A program made the position numbers and the translations under genes. The notes under the pieces are model-generated. The model did no database searches. It saw nothing but the letters and a program-made list of their open reading frames with translations, and had not been told where the DNA came from. From Vitis vinifera (lineage: Eukaryota > Streptophyta > Magnoliopsida > Vitales > Vitaceae), in assembly GCF_030704535.1 (NCBI RefSeq), contig NC_081807.1:8892001-8956000 (forward strand): 64,000 nt of DNA, written 5' to 3'. Positions 1 to 12,000 of this stretch are shown piece by piece. The first letter of the stretch is position 1. Each line of letters opens with the position of its first letter.

Positions 1-2077
1 ATTTCAAAAATATTTTTTTTTCTCAAAATTAGCAAAGGACATTTTTGGAAATGCTGAACGATAATATCCTTCAACTCAATTTTCATACTTTCATTGGGTC
101 TTGGGCTCAATTTAGAGAGTTATATGAACCTTTTGTTAATTTGGGGGTCCATCTACCCCCAAAACATAATTCTCCCAATTTAAAATTGAATCTTTTCCAT
201 ACTCATAATCAATTTTAATGAGAATTTAATCTTTTTATTTCGTTAGGGTTAATGGAAGTCGGTCCTGAAATTGTTATCATAAACCTAAAATATAATGAAG
301 TGACATTCAATTTAAGGTTTTAATTACTTGACTTAATGGAAATATGAATGTTCATAACTTCATTTTGATTTATATCCAAATTCAATACTTTATTTTAATT
401 TTATATTCAAATTCAATCCTAAAACCGCTCTCAAGATTCTATAAAGAAAAAGGTTAATATTTGTGGGAAACTTCTCAAACTGGACATTCATCTTTGGCAC
501 AACAATCTGACATCCCTCTCTAGCACTACTGATCTATCCTTCATCCTATTTGATGAACTACCCTATGATTTATTATTCTCAATAATTAATTTTGGTTTAT
601 TTATAATATGTATTTAATACTTATATTTATTATTAATTTTTTCTTTTTATCCTGACTTATCTTTCATTTCTTCAATGAAATAAATTGATATTTTTTATAA
701 AAAAAATTACATGAAGAATAGTGAATATAGATAATTATTGAATAAAAAGTTTCACAATTCATTTATATTATTTATTTAAACAAATTTAAATTTTATTAAG
801 AAAATTACAACATTATTTTAAATATATTAAAATTTTGATATAAAATTTGCCAAAATAATGAATTTTTTTTTTATTATTGAGATTTTAATTCTTTTGATTT
901 TTCTAAATATTTTTAAAATAAAACTTATATTTTTTTGATTAATTGAATAATTTGATATATTATACATTTTTCTTTGATATGAAATTATTTAATTTAATTT
1001 GGATTCTACTTTTTATCTTTAGAAACAAAAAATAATAATAAGTTTTACAAAAATATATAATGGTTTTTAAAAGCGAATTAAAAATATAATTTTGAACAAT
1101 ATAATACAAGTTAATATTTTTTCCATAAGAATTTTAAAATTTAATATAAATTTTTTATAATTTTTTTATTTTTTATTTTTAAAAAAGTGTATAAAAACCA
1201 ATTATTCATATTTTTATTTACTCTTCATTTTTTTCATTCTAAAAATGTCTTGTTATAAATTTTATTTTCTTTAAAACCATACTATTAGTATAATTAACGG
1301 TATAAAAATTTATCATTAAAATTTTGAAAACTTTATAAATTTCTCATTCATTATAAATTTTTTTTTTTTAAAGTTTAAAATTTTTAATCTTTCTTTTGTC
1401 ATTTTATATTATTTTCAAAATTTTCACTTTAGCTCTTCTCATGAGTTTTGTTTGACAATCTATTAGTTTGAGAATTTTATTTTTTTTAAAGATTTTTTTT
1501 AATCCACAATTTTTTTGCTCAAATTAATTCATTTTTGCTTTTATTAAAATGCACTTATATGAAAAGAAAAAAATTATTTAAACATATATAAAATAATTAA
1601 CACAATTTCTTTTTTATTTTTTATTTTTTATTTTTATAAATTTAGTGTAAAAGATATATATGTTATGAGACTGTATTTATTTTTTTAATCTAAGAAAATT
1701 GGTTAACAAAATAATTTTATTATCATAAGAGTTGATACCCAAATTTGGTATCATGTTTAAGTGTTTAACATAATTATTTGATTTTGAATATTTATTTGAT
1801 TTTTATATAAGTCTTAAAAGAATAACTTCAATTCACAAGTACTAATTCTTTTTTGGGACCTTTTTCATATTCTTTCTCGGGCTTTGACATGTGTACATTT
1901 ATTAGTAAAAATGAAATTAAAGACACCTAAAATAATTTTTTTTTATGTATTTAACACCTATGGTAAAAAATAGGGTGAAATAAATGAGTAGGCGCTTGTT
2001 TGGTGAAACAAAGCCCTAGGCCACCTGCCAGAAACAAAGCCCTAGGACGAAGAAGATCAACGGGCTCACCTTCAGGT
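1..2077. other. AT-rich intergenic stretch, no gene seen
   Basis: Very AT-rich sequence with long T and A runs. No open frame of useful length, no recognised TE domain and no RNA gene were found. The duplicated phrase AAAGCCCTAGG near 2010 and 2037 is the only local repeat noted. Confidence 0.6.
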
Positions 2078-3950
2078 AAGGATGAAAATATCGGTAACTT
2101 GATTTTACGGATATCGGAAAAATATTAACGGATATTTTGAAAAAAATTTTGATAGACAAAAAATGGATTAAAATTCATAAAAATATAAAAAATACTTCAT
2201 AACAATGTAATTAAAAGTACAATAGATAATTTAAAATTATTTTATTGAATAATTTGATATATGTATTATATGATTTATAATATTAGATGTAATTATATTA
2301 CGTAGGTCGATAAAAAATGTAAATTTTGTAATTATACATTTATTATCAAATTTTATGAAAAAATTGATTTCATTAAATATCAATAATTTATATATATTAA
2401 CTTGATTTCATTAAATACCAATAATTTATACATATTATCACCATGGATTGAAAAATCGGAAAATGTCGCCGATATTTCGTCGAAATATCGGTTATCGGGC
2501 GGCATGGAAACGATAAACGGCACCGATTATCGATCGACGGAAAAATCGGCCAAAAATCGACAAAATCGCCGATATATCGGCGAAATATCGGTGAAGCACC
2601 GAAAAATCGGAGAAAAATCGCGATATTTCCTACCAGTCCAGCCCGCGCAGTTGTGTTTTTCAGCCTGGCTCAAAAATCGTGGATTTAGGGTTCGTGAAAT
2701 TTAAATCCAATGGCACAACAGCAAAGAGACCCCTAAAACAGATCCAGAAAACACAGGGAGCAAAAGAAAAGCAATTTTTTTGGTTTTCTTTGGGAGTTTT
2801 GAATGGATTTTCTCGGAAATCAAACGAGGATGAATTTTCCCAGAAATCGAATGGGGATGGATTTTCTTGGGAATCAAACGGGGGTTGCAAAAAAAAAATT
2901 AATAATAACATGATTAGATTAGTACCTGCGAGGATTGAGATTTGAGAGTAGCAGAGGAAAATAGGGCTTTTTAGGGATTCTCTCGCTGGAAGACACCTTC
3001 AGAAAAGGGTTCTTGATGCCCGAGAGAGAAGTGGGTGCCTTTTTTATTTTTTATTTATTTTTAGATTTAGGGGAGATAAAAAAATAAAAAATAAAAAATA
3101 AAAAAAACATGAGAACAATTTTCTATAAATAATTATTAATTTTCAACTTTTATTTGGATTATTAAATAAATTTATATTAATAAAAAAAGTTGTTATCACA
3201 TTTTTTAATAAATTTTAAAAATTAAATCTCAAATAAGATATTTTATATAAATTAATTTAATTTATCATTTAAAATATAATAAAATATGTAAAAAAATCAT
3301 GAGAACAATTTTCCACTCTCTATATAAATAATTATTAATTATCAACCTTTATTTTTATTATTAAATAAATTAATATTAATAGAAAAAGTTATTATCACAT
3401 ATTTTTAATAAAATTTTAAAAATTAAATCTCAAATAAGATATTTTATATAAATTAATTTAATTTTTCATTTAAAATATAATAAAATATGTTTTAATAAAA
3501 ATATTTTAAAAATTTTAAAATAAATACTGTCTTCAACAAGATGAACTCCCTTCATCTAATAATATATTGAAACTACATCGATATCTTTCTTAGTATAAGG
3601 ACTATTGCAATCTCATATTTCTTAACTCAATTTTAACTTTATACACTTTCAAAATTCATATATATTATTTTTAAAATTCAAATATCGAATCTACCAATAT
3701 ATCTCTATTTACGATATTTTTCTTCTTAATTATATATATATCAATTACACTTACAAGATAACTTTAAAATGTGTATTCTTACTTATGTTATCATTTTTTG
3801 AAGTTTTTTCAAGCATTCCTATTAATTTTAAATAATTTTCACTCCATCGATATTTATGAAAAAATATCCACCGATATTTCTCCGATATTTCCGATATATC
3901 CGTAAAATTGAAGTACCGATATATCCGTAAAAACCGATATTTCAATCCTT
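2078..3950 (+). repeat. Full copy of a CGATAT-family repeat with terminal inverted repeats
   Basis: The left end reads AAGGATGAAAATATCGGT and the right end, reverse-complemented, reads AAGGATTGAAATATCGGT; both continue into a TTTTACGGATAT motif, so the ends are imperfect terminal inverted repeats. Inside are an array of degenerate ATATCGG/GAAATATCGG words (2455-2625), a non-repetitive GC-richer section (2640-3040), and an AT-rich tail with a 190-bp tandem duplication. No transposase frame is seen and no clear target duplication was found. Short frames here are not gene-like. Ends or diverged copies of the same family recur at about 4080-4850, 15335-16757, 18495-18577 and 19826-20460. It is probably a non-autonomous DNA transposon; the superfamily is not determined. 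Confidence 0.6.
3108..3490. repeat. 190-bp tandem duplication, two copies
   Basis: The phrase CATGAGAACAATTTTC starts at 3108 and again at 3298. The following ~180 bp match closely, including ATTAAATCTCAAATAAGATA and the TTTTATATAAATTAATTTAA stretch. It lies in the AT-rich tail of the 2078-3950 repeat. Confidence 0.8.
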
Positions 3951-4079
3951 GATTATCACATAGCTTTTGTTTCAATTTGAATAGTTGGATGACATCCGAG
4001 TTCAATTTGGACCATTACACGGGAGTCATGATTTGTTTCCATTTTTTTTTTTTTTATCTCTATTAAATCTAAAAAATCA

Positions 4080-4850
4080 AAAGGCCACCAACTTCTCTCA
4101 CTCGGGCATCAAAAAGCCCTTTGCTGAAGACCCACTTCTCTCACTCGGCCATCAAAAAGCCCTGGCTGAAGCTGCCCTCCGGACGAGAGAATCGGCCCCA
4201 CTTTCCTCTTTCACTCTCAATCCTCGTAGGTTCTAATCTAATCTTTTATTACTTTTTTTTTTGCAACGCCCGTTTGATTCCCAAGAAAATCCATCCCCCA
4301 TTCGATTTCCGGGAAAATTCATTCTCGTTTGATTTCCGAGAAAATCCATGCAAAACCCCCAAGGAAAACCAAAAAAATTGCTTTTTTTTTTGCTCCCTGT
4401 GTTTTCTGGATCTGTTCTAGGGTCGCTTTTGTGCCATTGGATTTAAATTTCACGAACCCCAAATCCACGATTTTTGAGCCAGGCTGAAAAACACAACCTT
4501 TGCCTGCAAATCATGATCAGATTACCAAGGAACATCTCATGTTTTTTTAGAAAAAAGAAAAAAAATTTGGACAGATTTTGTATCCTGTGCGCGGGCTGGA
4601 CTGGTAGGAAATAGCGGGAAATTTCCCGAAAAATCGGCGATACAAACCGAAATTTCGCCGATAAAATTGCAGCGGCCGGCATATTTTTGAAGATTTCGCC
4701 GATTTTTCGCTTGCAGCCGTTTTTCGGCGATTTTAACCGAAATTTGGCGAAATTTATCCCGTCGACATTTCGCCCCCCTCTTTCGTATCGCCGGCCAACG
4801 AAACCCGAAATTTCGGTGAAAAAAATGGAAACTTTCATCCATGCGCTCGG
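4080..4850 (-). repeat. Inverted partial copy of the CGATAT-family repeat
   Basis: Read on the minus strand, this stretch follows the order of 2450-3040: the CGAAATTTCGGCG word array (4590-4830), the shared phrase TACCAGTCCAGCCCGCGCA, the AGCCTGGCTCAAAAATCGTG section, and the part ending in CTCTCACTCGGGCATCAA. The AT-rich tail and far terminus are missing. With the copy at 2450-3040 it forms a large imperfect inverted repeat with about 1 kb between the arms. Confidence 0.75.
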
Positions 4851-4961
4851 GTATTTTTCCTTTGCGTTCTCTATCAGATCTTTTTTTTTTTTTTCCTCTT
4901 TGCTCTTCTGTTTGGTTGGAGAGAAATTGAAGGAAAAAGGTGAAGAAGAAAATTACAAGTT

Positions 4962-5132
4962 ATGGGTTCTGCTTCTTATAGTTTTCTAGGATGTGGAATT
5001 CCGTTACAAGTTATGGTTTCTGCATCTTATAGTTTTCTAGGATATGGAGTTCCACTTACTTCGACGTTTCGCCCCACATTTCTGAGCAAGAACACGGTGG
5101 CTATATCCCGTTTTGTTGCTAAGAAAGTGTGA
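4962..5132 (+). other. Possible first exon with transit-peptide-like sequence and in-frame duplication
   Basis: A 56-codon frame begins MGSASYSFLGCGIPL and contains a second copy of the same 17-residue unit (51-bp tandem repeat, units at 4955 and 5006), followed by a Ser/Thr/Arg-rich stretch ending in AISRFVAKK. The composition resembles a plastid transit peptide. A possible donor follows the second lysine of AKK (AAA|GTGTGAGG), which would put the visible stop in an intron. No downstream exon could be recognised; the sequence around 5946-6080 is open (MGEPDQPSGKSGTG...) but unidentified. It may be a gene remnant or chance. Confidence 0.25.
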
Positions 5133-5600
5133 GGAAAGAAATTGATTTCAGAAACTATAGAAAAGAAGTCAAGAACATTCTTACGAGATTTGGGGGTTGT
5201 AGTTTGGTAGAAGAACTAACTTCCAAATCATGGTTATGTGTTGTTGTCATTTCTGTATGTTGAGATGGTGCTTTATTGTCTGATGTTTATTTTATCCTAT
5301 TTTATTTTTCTTGTGTGTCTGTTTTTGTTTTTGGAAATGAGCGTCTCTGTTTTAGAATTGTTTGCTTTGAAATTTTAAGGTCAAAAGACTATAACTCATC
5401 TGGTTTTGCTAAGGTTGTAGAAGTTAGGTATAGAGGTTGGAGAATTTGGAAGTTATGGAGAACAGATTAGAGAAAGAAGAAAATCAAGGTAACTTCTAGG
5501 GTTTTAGGGAATTACTTCTAAGAGAAAATTTTGGGCGAAGATCCTGTGGAGAAGATTGAAGAATGACTAACTATGTACTGTTGGTAGCAAGAAAAGCTAA
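5133..5600. other. Intergenic or intronic stretch, nothing recognised
   Basis: Contains short open frames only. No domain was recognised. It could be an intron or remnant of whatever gene the frame at 4962 belonged to. Confidence 0.3.
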
Positions 5601-5906
5601 GGTGGTGTTTGTTTTTTTACTAAAATTTAAATAGAACTTAATTTAACTCTAATTATAACTTAATAGTATTAAGTATTAAGTTGTTTGTTTTTTTCGAGTG
5701 TGGGGTGTGAGGGTTGGGGGTTAGAAGTATGAATTAGCTAACTCTTTAGATTAAGAAAAAAACTACATATTTAACTTTTTCTAGTCAATTAAAAATATTG
5801 GTAAAAATGTTAAAAGTTTAATTTTTTTTTTCTTTTTTTAAAACAAACAGTTGGAATCTAAAAGTAAATTGCATTCAACATTAACTTAAAAAAGACAAAC
5901 ACCACC
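5601..5906. mobile_element. Tourist-like MITE (PIF/Harbinger type), 306 bp
   Basis: Terminal inverted repeats GGTGGTGTTTGTTTTTTTA on the left and GACAAACACCACC on the right are flanked on both sides by the trinucleotide TAA (5598-5600 and 5907-5909), the target duplication typical of PIF/Harbinger. The interior is AT-rich and non-coding. The ends resemble a candidate left end of the Harbinger element near 59144 (GATGGTGTTTATTTTTTT). Confidence 0.85.
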
Positions 5907-5909
5907 TAA

Positions 5910-7379
5910 GACTTGGACCAACTAGATCAATTAAAAACTATTGGACATGGGTGAACCCGACCAACCTTCAGGCAAGTCTGGAACTGGATATGAAAAATGT
6001 ACCCCTGAAACAAAAACTTTAAAGACTATTGAAACTAATGACAAGGCTCAAAATGCTTTGAATTCCTCAAGTAAGTTATAGGTAACATTCATGCGAAATA
6101 ACTGTTTTTGTTGTAGAATCGGTTTTCCTCCTCTTGGAGTATTCCTCCAAGTATACTGATCTACCCACATCAAGCTTCTGATAATTGCCTTTTGATTTCT
6201 CAAACAATAGCCTCTTCTAGCAGGGTCGTCTCTATTGTCTCTCTTGAATGTGCTTACTCAGGCACTCAATTTGAACTTGTAAAATGAAAAGTTTAAAGTG
6301 GAAAATAAATAAAATGAATTTAATTTTATAGGTTATAACTCGAACCTCATAAATAATAAATAGGTGAATTTATCATGAAGGTGAATTTATTAATGATTGT
6401 TATAGATAAATAATAAAGGTGAAATATATGGGAAAGTAGGCGATGTATATGCATAGAAGAACAAAGTCTATAAACTTTTACTACTTATAATATGTATCTT
6501 AGGATAATTAGATTTGTGTTATTTTAGGTTGCTTGAATAGCCAAGTCAACTCAAATTTATTTTGGCTAGTATTTTTCTGCAGAAGCTCTATTTAAATTAC
6601 AAATTGGTATAAATTGGGTTGAGTTGGGTCCATATGTATAACACAACCCATTCTTGGGCCAACATCCTAAACTCTTGACCCACTTGTTCATCTTATGGGA
6701 TACAGAAAGAAATGAAAGATGGCTAGGGTTTATCTGTCTCCGAAATTCCTCTTGTGAGCTAACTTACTCCACCTATGCTAGTGCCATCTCCTCCCCTTCA
6801 ACTCTGGTGCCAGTGCTTGTTCACTGCTGTAGATTTTCTTGCAATCGGACTCATTGAATTATTCAAAGTTCTGAGTGTGGGTTTCCGGAGGAAGATTGGT
6901 TTCTCTTCTTCTTTTCCTCTCCTTTCTTTTCAGAACTGATCTATTGGGCATATTCTAAGCTTGGTAGTTAGTTATTGTTCTTAATGAGGAGGTAGCCTTT
7001 TGGAACCCAAGTTTGTGTGAGGTTTGGAAATATGAGAGAGGTGGTTAGAGTTGGAATGTTGTTCTATGGTGGGATTGTTGTAATGTTGTTTACCTCTTAC
7101 TTAGATTCACTATTTATGTATTGATAGTTAAACAACATTGAATATGAGGACTTTTGGCCTTCAAAATCTTAATAAGTGGGTTTACGTAGTGGTCATGCCT
7201 CTATTCTACACATATATCTGATTCCCATTTATCAAGCTTAAGATACCATGCTCCCATGGATTTATTTGATTTGGAACCAAAGAGAAAATCGGTCATAACA
7301 TGGTTGACACAAAAGCATAAGACACTTTAACTTGAGTTTATGTTTCTCCTCCTATCTTTTTACAATTAGCCTAGGAGTT
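5910..7379. other. Intergenic stretch with no supported gene
   Basis: Contains an unidentified open stretch at 5946-6080 and scattered short frames. Nothing matched a family I know. The region precedes the duplicated gene segment. Confidence 0.4.
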
Positions 7380-8420
7380 TGTTTGGATCTTGACTATGGA
7401 AAAAGGTTTTAGAAGGAAAATCAAATTCTTTTGTTGGAAATGAGAAACGAAAAAAAATGTGATGGAAATTAGGGGGAAGCTTGTACCAAATTTAAGAACT
7501 TTCAATTTCCTGTTTAAATAAGTGAGGAAAATTGAGGATATAGGTGAAGAAAATTTATTCGGCTAAAAGTTGAGTCTTATTTCTTTGGCCTTTTTCTTTC
7601 GTTTCCTTTTATGATTGCCCTTGGTATCTTTCAGAGTTGTTGAAATCAATCATAGCCCAACTATAATATGGGTCATCATCATTTAATGTTTCTTATCACA
7701 TTCCACTCTATATCCGTAGTTATGATGTACTAGATCATAAATAATTAATACAATTGGCCATTCTTCCTGTCCTATACTATTTAGCATATTGTATATCTAT
7801 TCTTATGATGTCTAAGAAGTAAGAACTAATATTTTGGTATCTTTTATGTCACTTCAAACATACTGATTAAAAAGCTATAGCTCAAGATAATTTCATCAAT
7901 TGGTTGGGGACTTTGCGAAAGGCTTTTGTTTTTTAAGCCCCTTGCTCTTTTCCTTTGCCACTTGGCATACTTTGTATACAACCTATGTACATTGTTATGT
8001 GTTTTTTTAGGCAATTATTATATATTTTTGCTTGCCTATAAAAAAAAAAAAGGCAGCTAGAGCTGGTTCTTTTCATGGCTCTTCCTATCATTTGTTTAGT
8101 TTTAAAAATATTGATAGGCATTATTGAGTTCGGGGATAAACTAACCATATTCAGGCCATCCTTTAAATAAAAGGGATGCATGTCACTGAACTTTCTCCTT
8201 TTATCAAGTATTTTGCTTGTATTGTTCAAATTAATGATACCCTCTGAAGGAAATGGATGCTTCTACCAAAAAACAAAATTAAAGTCTGGTTGTTCCCTAG
8301 AAAATAATTCAATTTCCTCTCTCTCCTGTAGTTCTGAGAAAAGAGAAATATTTCTTAGAAGTCAGAGCAAAGGGTATTAGAAGGCTGGTGCTTGATCAAA
8401 GGTATGCATATTGATCTGAG
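7380..8420 (+). pseudogene. Decayed duplicate of intron 2 end and exon 3 of the NOPCHAP1-like gene
   Basis: This segment runs parallel to about 13330-14270 inside the downstream gene. Shared landmarks are the GAGGAAAATTGAG stretch, the TTGATGATGACCC-like region around 7670/13700, GGAAATGGATGCTTCTACC versus GGAAATTGATGCTTCTACC, and the exon itself. The relic exon (8332-8401) keeps the acceptor CTGTAG and the donor AAAG|GTATGCATAT, but is 70 bp instead of 71 and its frame is broken. It lies upstream of the real exon 1, so it cannot serve the gene. A LINE tail (7930-8051) was inserted in this copy only. Confidence 0.75.
7930..8051 (+). mobile_element. LINE 3' end fragment with poly(A)
   Basis: The stretch has the form of a plant L1-type LINE 3' end: a pyrimidine-rich CTTTGTATACAACCTATGTACA segment, then ATTATATATTTTTGCTTGCCTATA and an 11-A tail. 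No coding part remains. Confidence 0.55.
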
Positions 8421-8655
8421 AACTAAATCTGGGTTATGTATCTAATTCCCTTTCTTTTTCTCAATTTTTAATATGAAACTACACTCTATACTTGTCAAAG
8501 TGTAATTAATAGAAACAAATAAATGAGGAAAAAAAGCATAAGAGGTTTTTGAGCTCTTATATACTCTATTTTCAATCTAGCAGAACAAGGCCAATAAGCA
8601 AACAGGGGTGTTCATCTGAAAAATAGAACACACAGCAAGAGACAAAGACAGAGAA

Positions 8656-8961
8656 ATGGGGCACACCAGCAATGATCTTCTGCACTTGGAGCATAAGGCC
8701 TCTTCTTCTTCATCCCTAGGTTCTCTTTTTCTCTTCTGTCATATTTTTTTTTTGTTTTCTCCTTTTTATTTTTTGGTTGTTAATGGTGGCATCTATATGG
8801 AAATTACCTTTTTCTACGTGTCTATGCTGCAGAATCCACACTTCTTGTTTGCAAGAATGGGTCAGAGTCCAAGTTGCAGAAACCTAATCACCCTAAGGGA
8901 AAACCCATCACTACCCCAGTGCCTTCAAGCCAAGGTAACTTTGTTCTCTCTCTCTCTCCCT

Positions 8962-9017
<56 letters not shown>

Positions 9018-12000
9018 ATTTTTTAATTCTTGTGAATTTTTTTTAGGATATTTCTGTATTTGTTTTTTGTTTTGTTTTCTGTTTGTTTAGCTGCAAACTG
9101 TTTTCATGGTTTTTTTTTTCTTCTACATATAATGCATTTTATGGTGTGCAAAGATAGTTGCTCCTTTTCCCATGCATCATGAACAAATACTCATCGGACT
9201 TAGAACTTTTTATTTTTTTATTTTTTTAAGGAAAATATTAAATTCCTTATTTTTTTTAGAAGATATCAGAATGAAGAGGGTGGCTTGGCTCCTGTGAATT
9301 GGGGTCTTGAAATTGGATTGGGTGCTCAAGTTCCAATTACCCAGTTTGATGGCTTTGTACACCATTGTTTTTGGAAGCTTAAGTTACATAGACAATTGTT
9401 CTTTAGTGAAAGCTAGATTTCCCTGCTCCACTGAACTGGAATTCCAAATTAAATCCAATTTTTTCAGAATTTGCACTGAATGCAGTAATTTTATCGGAAT
9501 TTGTTTGTACATGTGCAATTGGTTATGGAAACAAGTATGTTGGTTCCCTTTTTTCTTCCCATAGTGAACAAAAACTTAGAAGAAACTTCCTCATGTTTTG
9601 TAATATATATATATATATATACATATGTTATAATTTTTGGATAGGTAAATAATATAAAATTAAAAAAGAGCCTAATGAAAAGGGGGTGCACTGAGCACTC
9701 GTGTACATAGGAGGTCCATAGAGAGCACCAAGAGGAAAAAGGGAAGGCAACTGTAAAAATGAAGCTACAGGGTTTATACCCTAGCCTGCACCCAATCAAT
9801 CAATGAACTCCAATGAAGATGGTATAGAAAACTTTCATCCGATTAAGGAAATTTTTCATGAAAATGTTTTGCATTGATGAATTTTCTTTTGTCGCAATTT
9901 GAACCTCTTCTAAGTAGCCATTTATTTTACATTTTTTTTTCTTTTTTAACCTTTTATATTAATTGGAACCTCTTTGGAGAATATTCTTGCTTAGAAATTA
10001 TTTGTATGGCATCGAATGGAAATGCAATATGTCCAAAGATGTCATTGTTATTCTCTGTTTTCTTCAATGGAAAAGCTTGTTTGGAATTAGGAAGAAGACA
10101 TTAAGATGAATTGGACTTCCAATATTTGTAAGTTTGTTTAGACTTAGGATAACAGACCACCTCATCTAAGATTGTTGTTGTCCTTGAGTTAAAAACTTAA
10201 AATTGTCATGGGATGGTGTTTTTAAGTGAATGAAAAAGGGCTTAGTGGATAGAACAACCTTTATCTTTAACAAAGACGAGGGGTCTAATTGATTCTTAGT
10301 GTTCTCTCAAGTTATCAACTTTTGATGTGACTTTTAAAAATTCCAGTGTTGGTGGCTAATACAACTGTAGTTCCAGTAATGTAACATTATTATGGAGATT
10401 AAACTCCTGATTTGTTTGGTTTGTTATATGTAGAAATCCCAAGGCAATTGGATTCCTGTCTTTGTGTGTGTGTTGTAAATTCGAAACTACAATTCATTGC
10501 AATTAGCATGTTAATACCATGTATAATGTGCTAATTTACCTCCTTTTTAATATGCTTTTTGCTTGTTAATGCTTACTCTTTAAGAACCTATGTAAGCGTG
10601 TTCTTGTGGGGATTGGGTGTGTAAGCATGGTTGGCTGCAGGTGGGGCGTCTGTGTATGTGCCAGCTGATGATCTTGTAATTTCTCGTTGCTCCTTTATGG
10701 TTCTCATGTTTTGTGGGATCTTTGTATTCGGCACCTCTCCCCCTAGCTCATGGCTCCATTAGCCCCCATCTCATCTTTCTTGTGTTCCACAGCCTCTACA
10801 ATAGGATACTCCTTAGGCATGACTTCATTAAACTTGACTTCATAAAACTTTCAGTTAGATATATGGGTTGTATACTGTTGCTATTCATCAATAATGTTAT
10901 TCTTGGCAAATAATATGCTACTCTGTTTTAGTTGGTTCGATGTGAGTTAGTGTTTTAAAAAGCTATTGAGGCTATGCAAATTAGCCTTGAGGCTATAGTC
11001 TCAATTAAGCTCAAGCCTCACCTAGTCGAGGCTCAACTCAAGCCTCACCTAGTCGAGGCTCAACTCAAGCCTCATGGGCTATAGCCTCAAATATTCGAAG
11101 GGTTTTTGGTCATTGTGGGCTTTTGATATATTTATATATATATATATATTTTCTAATAGGGCTAGGCCTCAATATTCAATGAGTTCTAATGAGTTATATT
11201 GCCAACTATGATTTTGTTGGCTTTTGATATAGATTTCTTGAGTTTTGTATCAGGTTCCCTCTTGGTTAAACTTTTTGAAAAATAAGAACTTAGTTGACTT
11301 CCAATTAACCTTTTAAATGGAATGGAAAAAGAGAGTTTGAGAAGCAAGAATAGAGAAATTGGTACGAATTAAAGAAAAAACGAAAAAAGAATAGTAGGAT
11401 TGTTGACTGTCCTAGTGTGTTTGTGTGTGTATTATTTTATCATTGATAGATAGGAAAAAAATAATGAAGATTGGGTGGATATTAACACTAATAGGGATAA
11501 TATAGCAATTAGATATGATTATAATATCCCTTGGAGGGTCCTACTAGTGATGGTGACAGTAATGTTAAAAATTATTTGATGAAACTATGAGAGAAGGTAA
11601 AATGTTTGAAGAGAAAAAATAAACTAAATTAGAAACTATTAACAAAATAATGAAGAAGAAGATTGAGTGGATAATATAGCATTTAGATATGATTATATCC
11701 CTTGGAGAGGATCTTACTAGAGATAGTGGTTAGTGACAGTAACGTTGAAAATTATTTGATGAAACTATGAGAAAGGATCAAATATTAGAGGAGAGAAAAA
11801 AGGAACTAAATTAGAAGCTATTAACGATGACAAATAAATAAGTTTATTATAAAGTTTATGCTTTTTTTATTTTTCATTTTTCTTGTGATTTTATGAGCAA
11901 GTTTCTGTTTTTTAGTAATTTTTTTATTATTTATTTGTTTAAGTTGAGGCTTGCGCCTTGTTCTGCTTTGAGGCTTACGCCCTGCCTTACTTGGGCAAAA

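Noticed and set aside
2402..2945. ORFs of 80-100 codons in the CGATAT-family repeat
   Set aside because: They arise from simple repeated words, are Lys/Arg/Ile-rich without domain pattern, and the inverted copy does not preserve the same frames.
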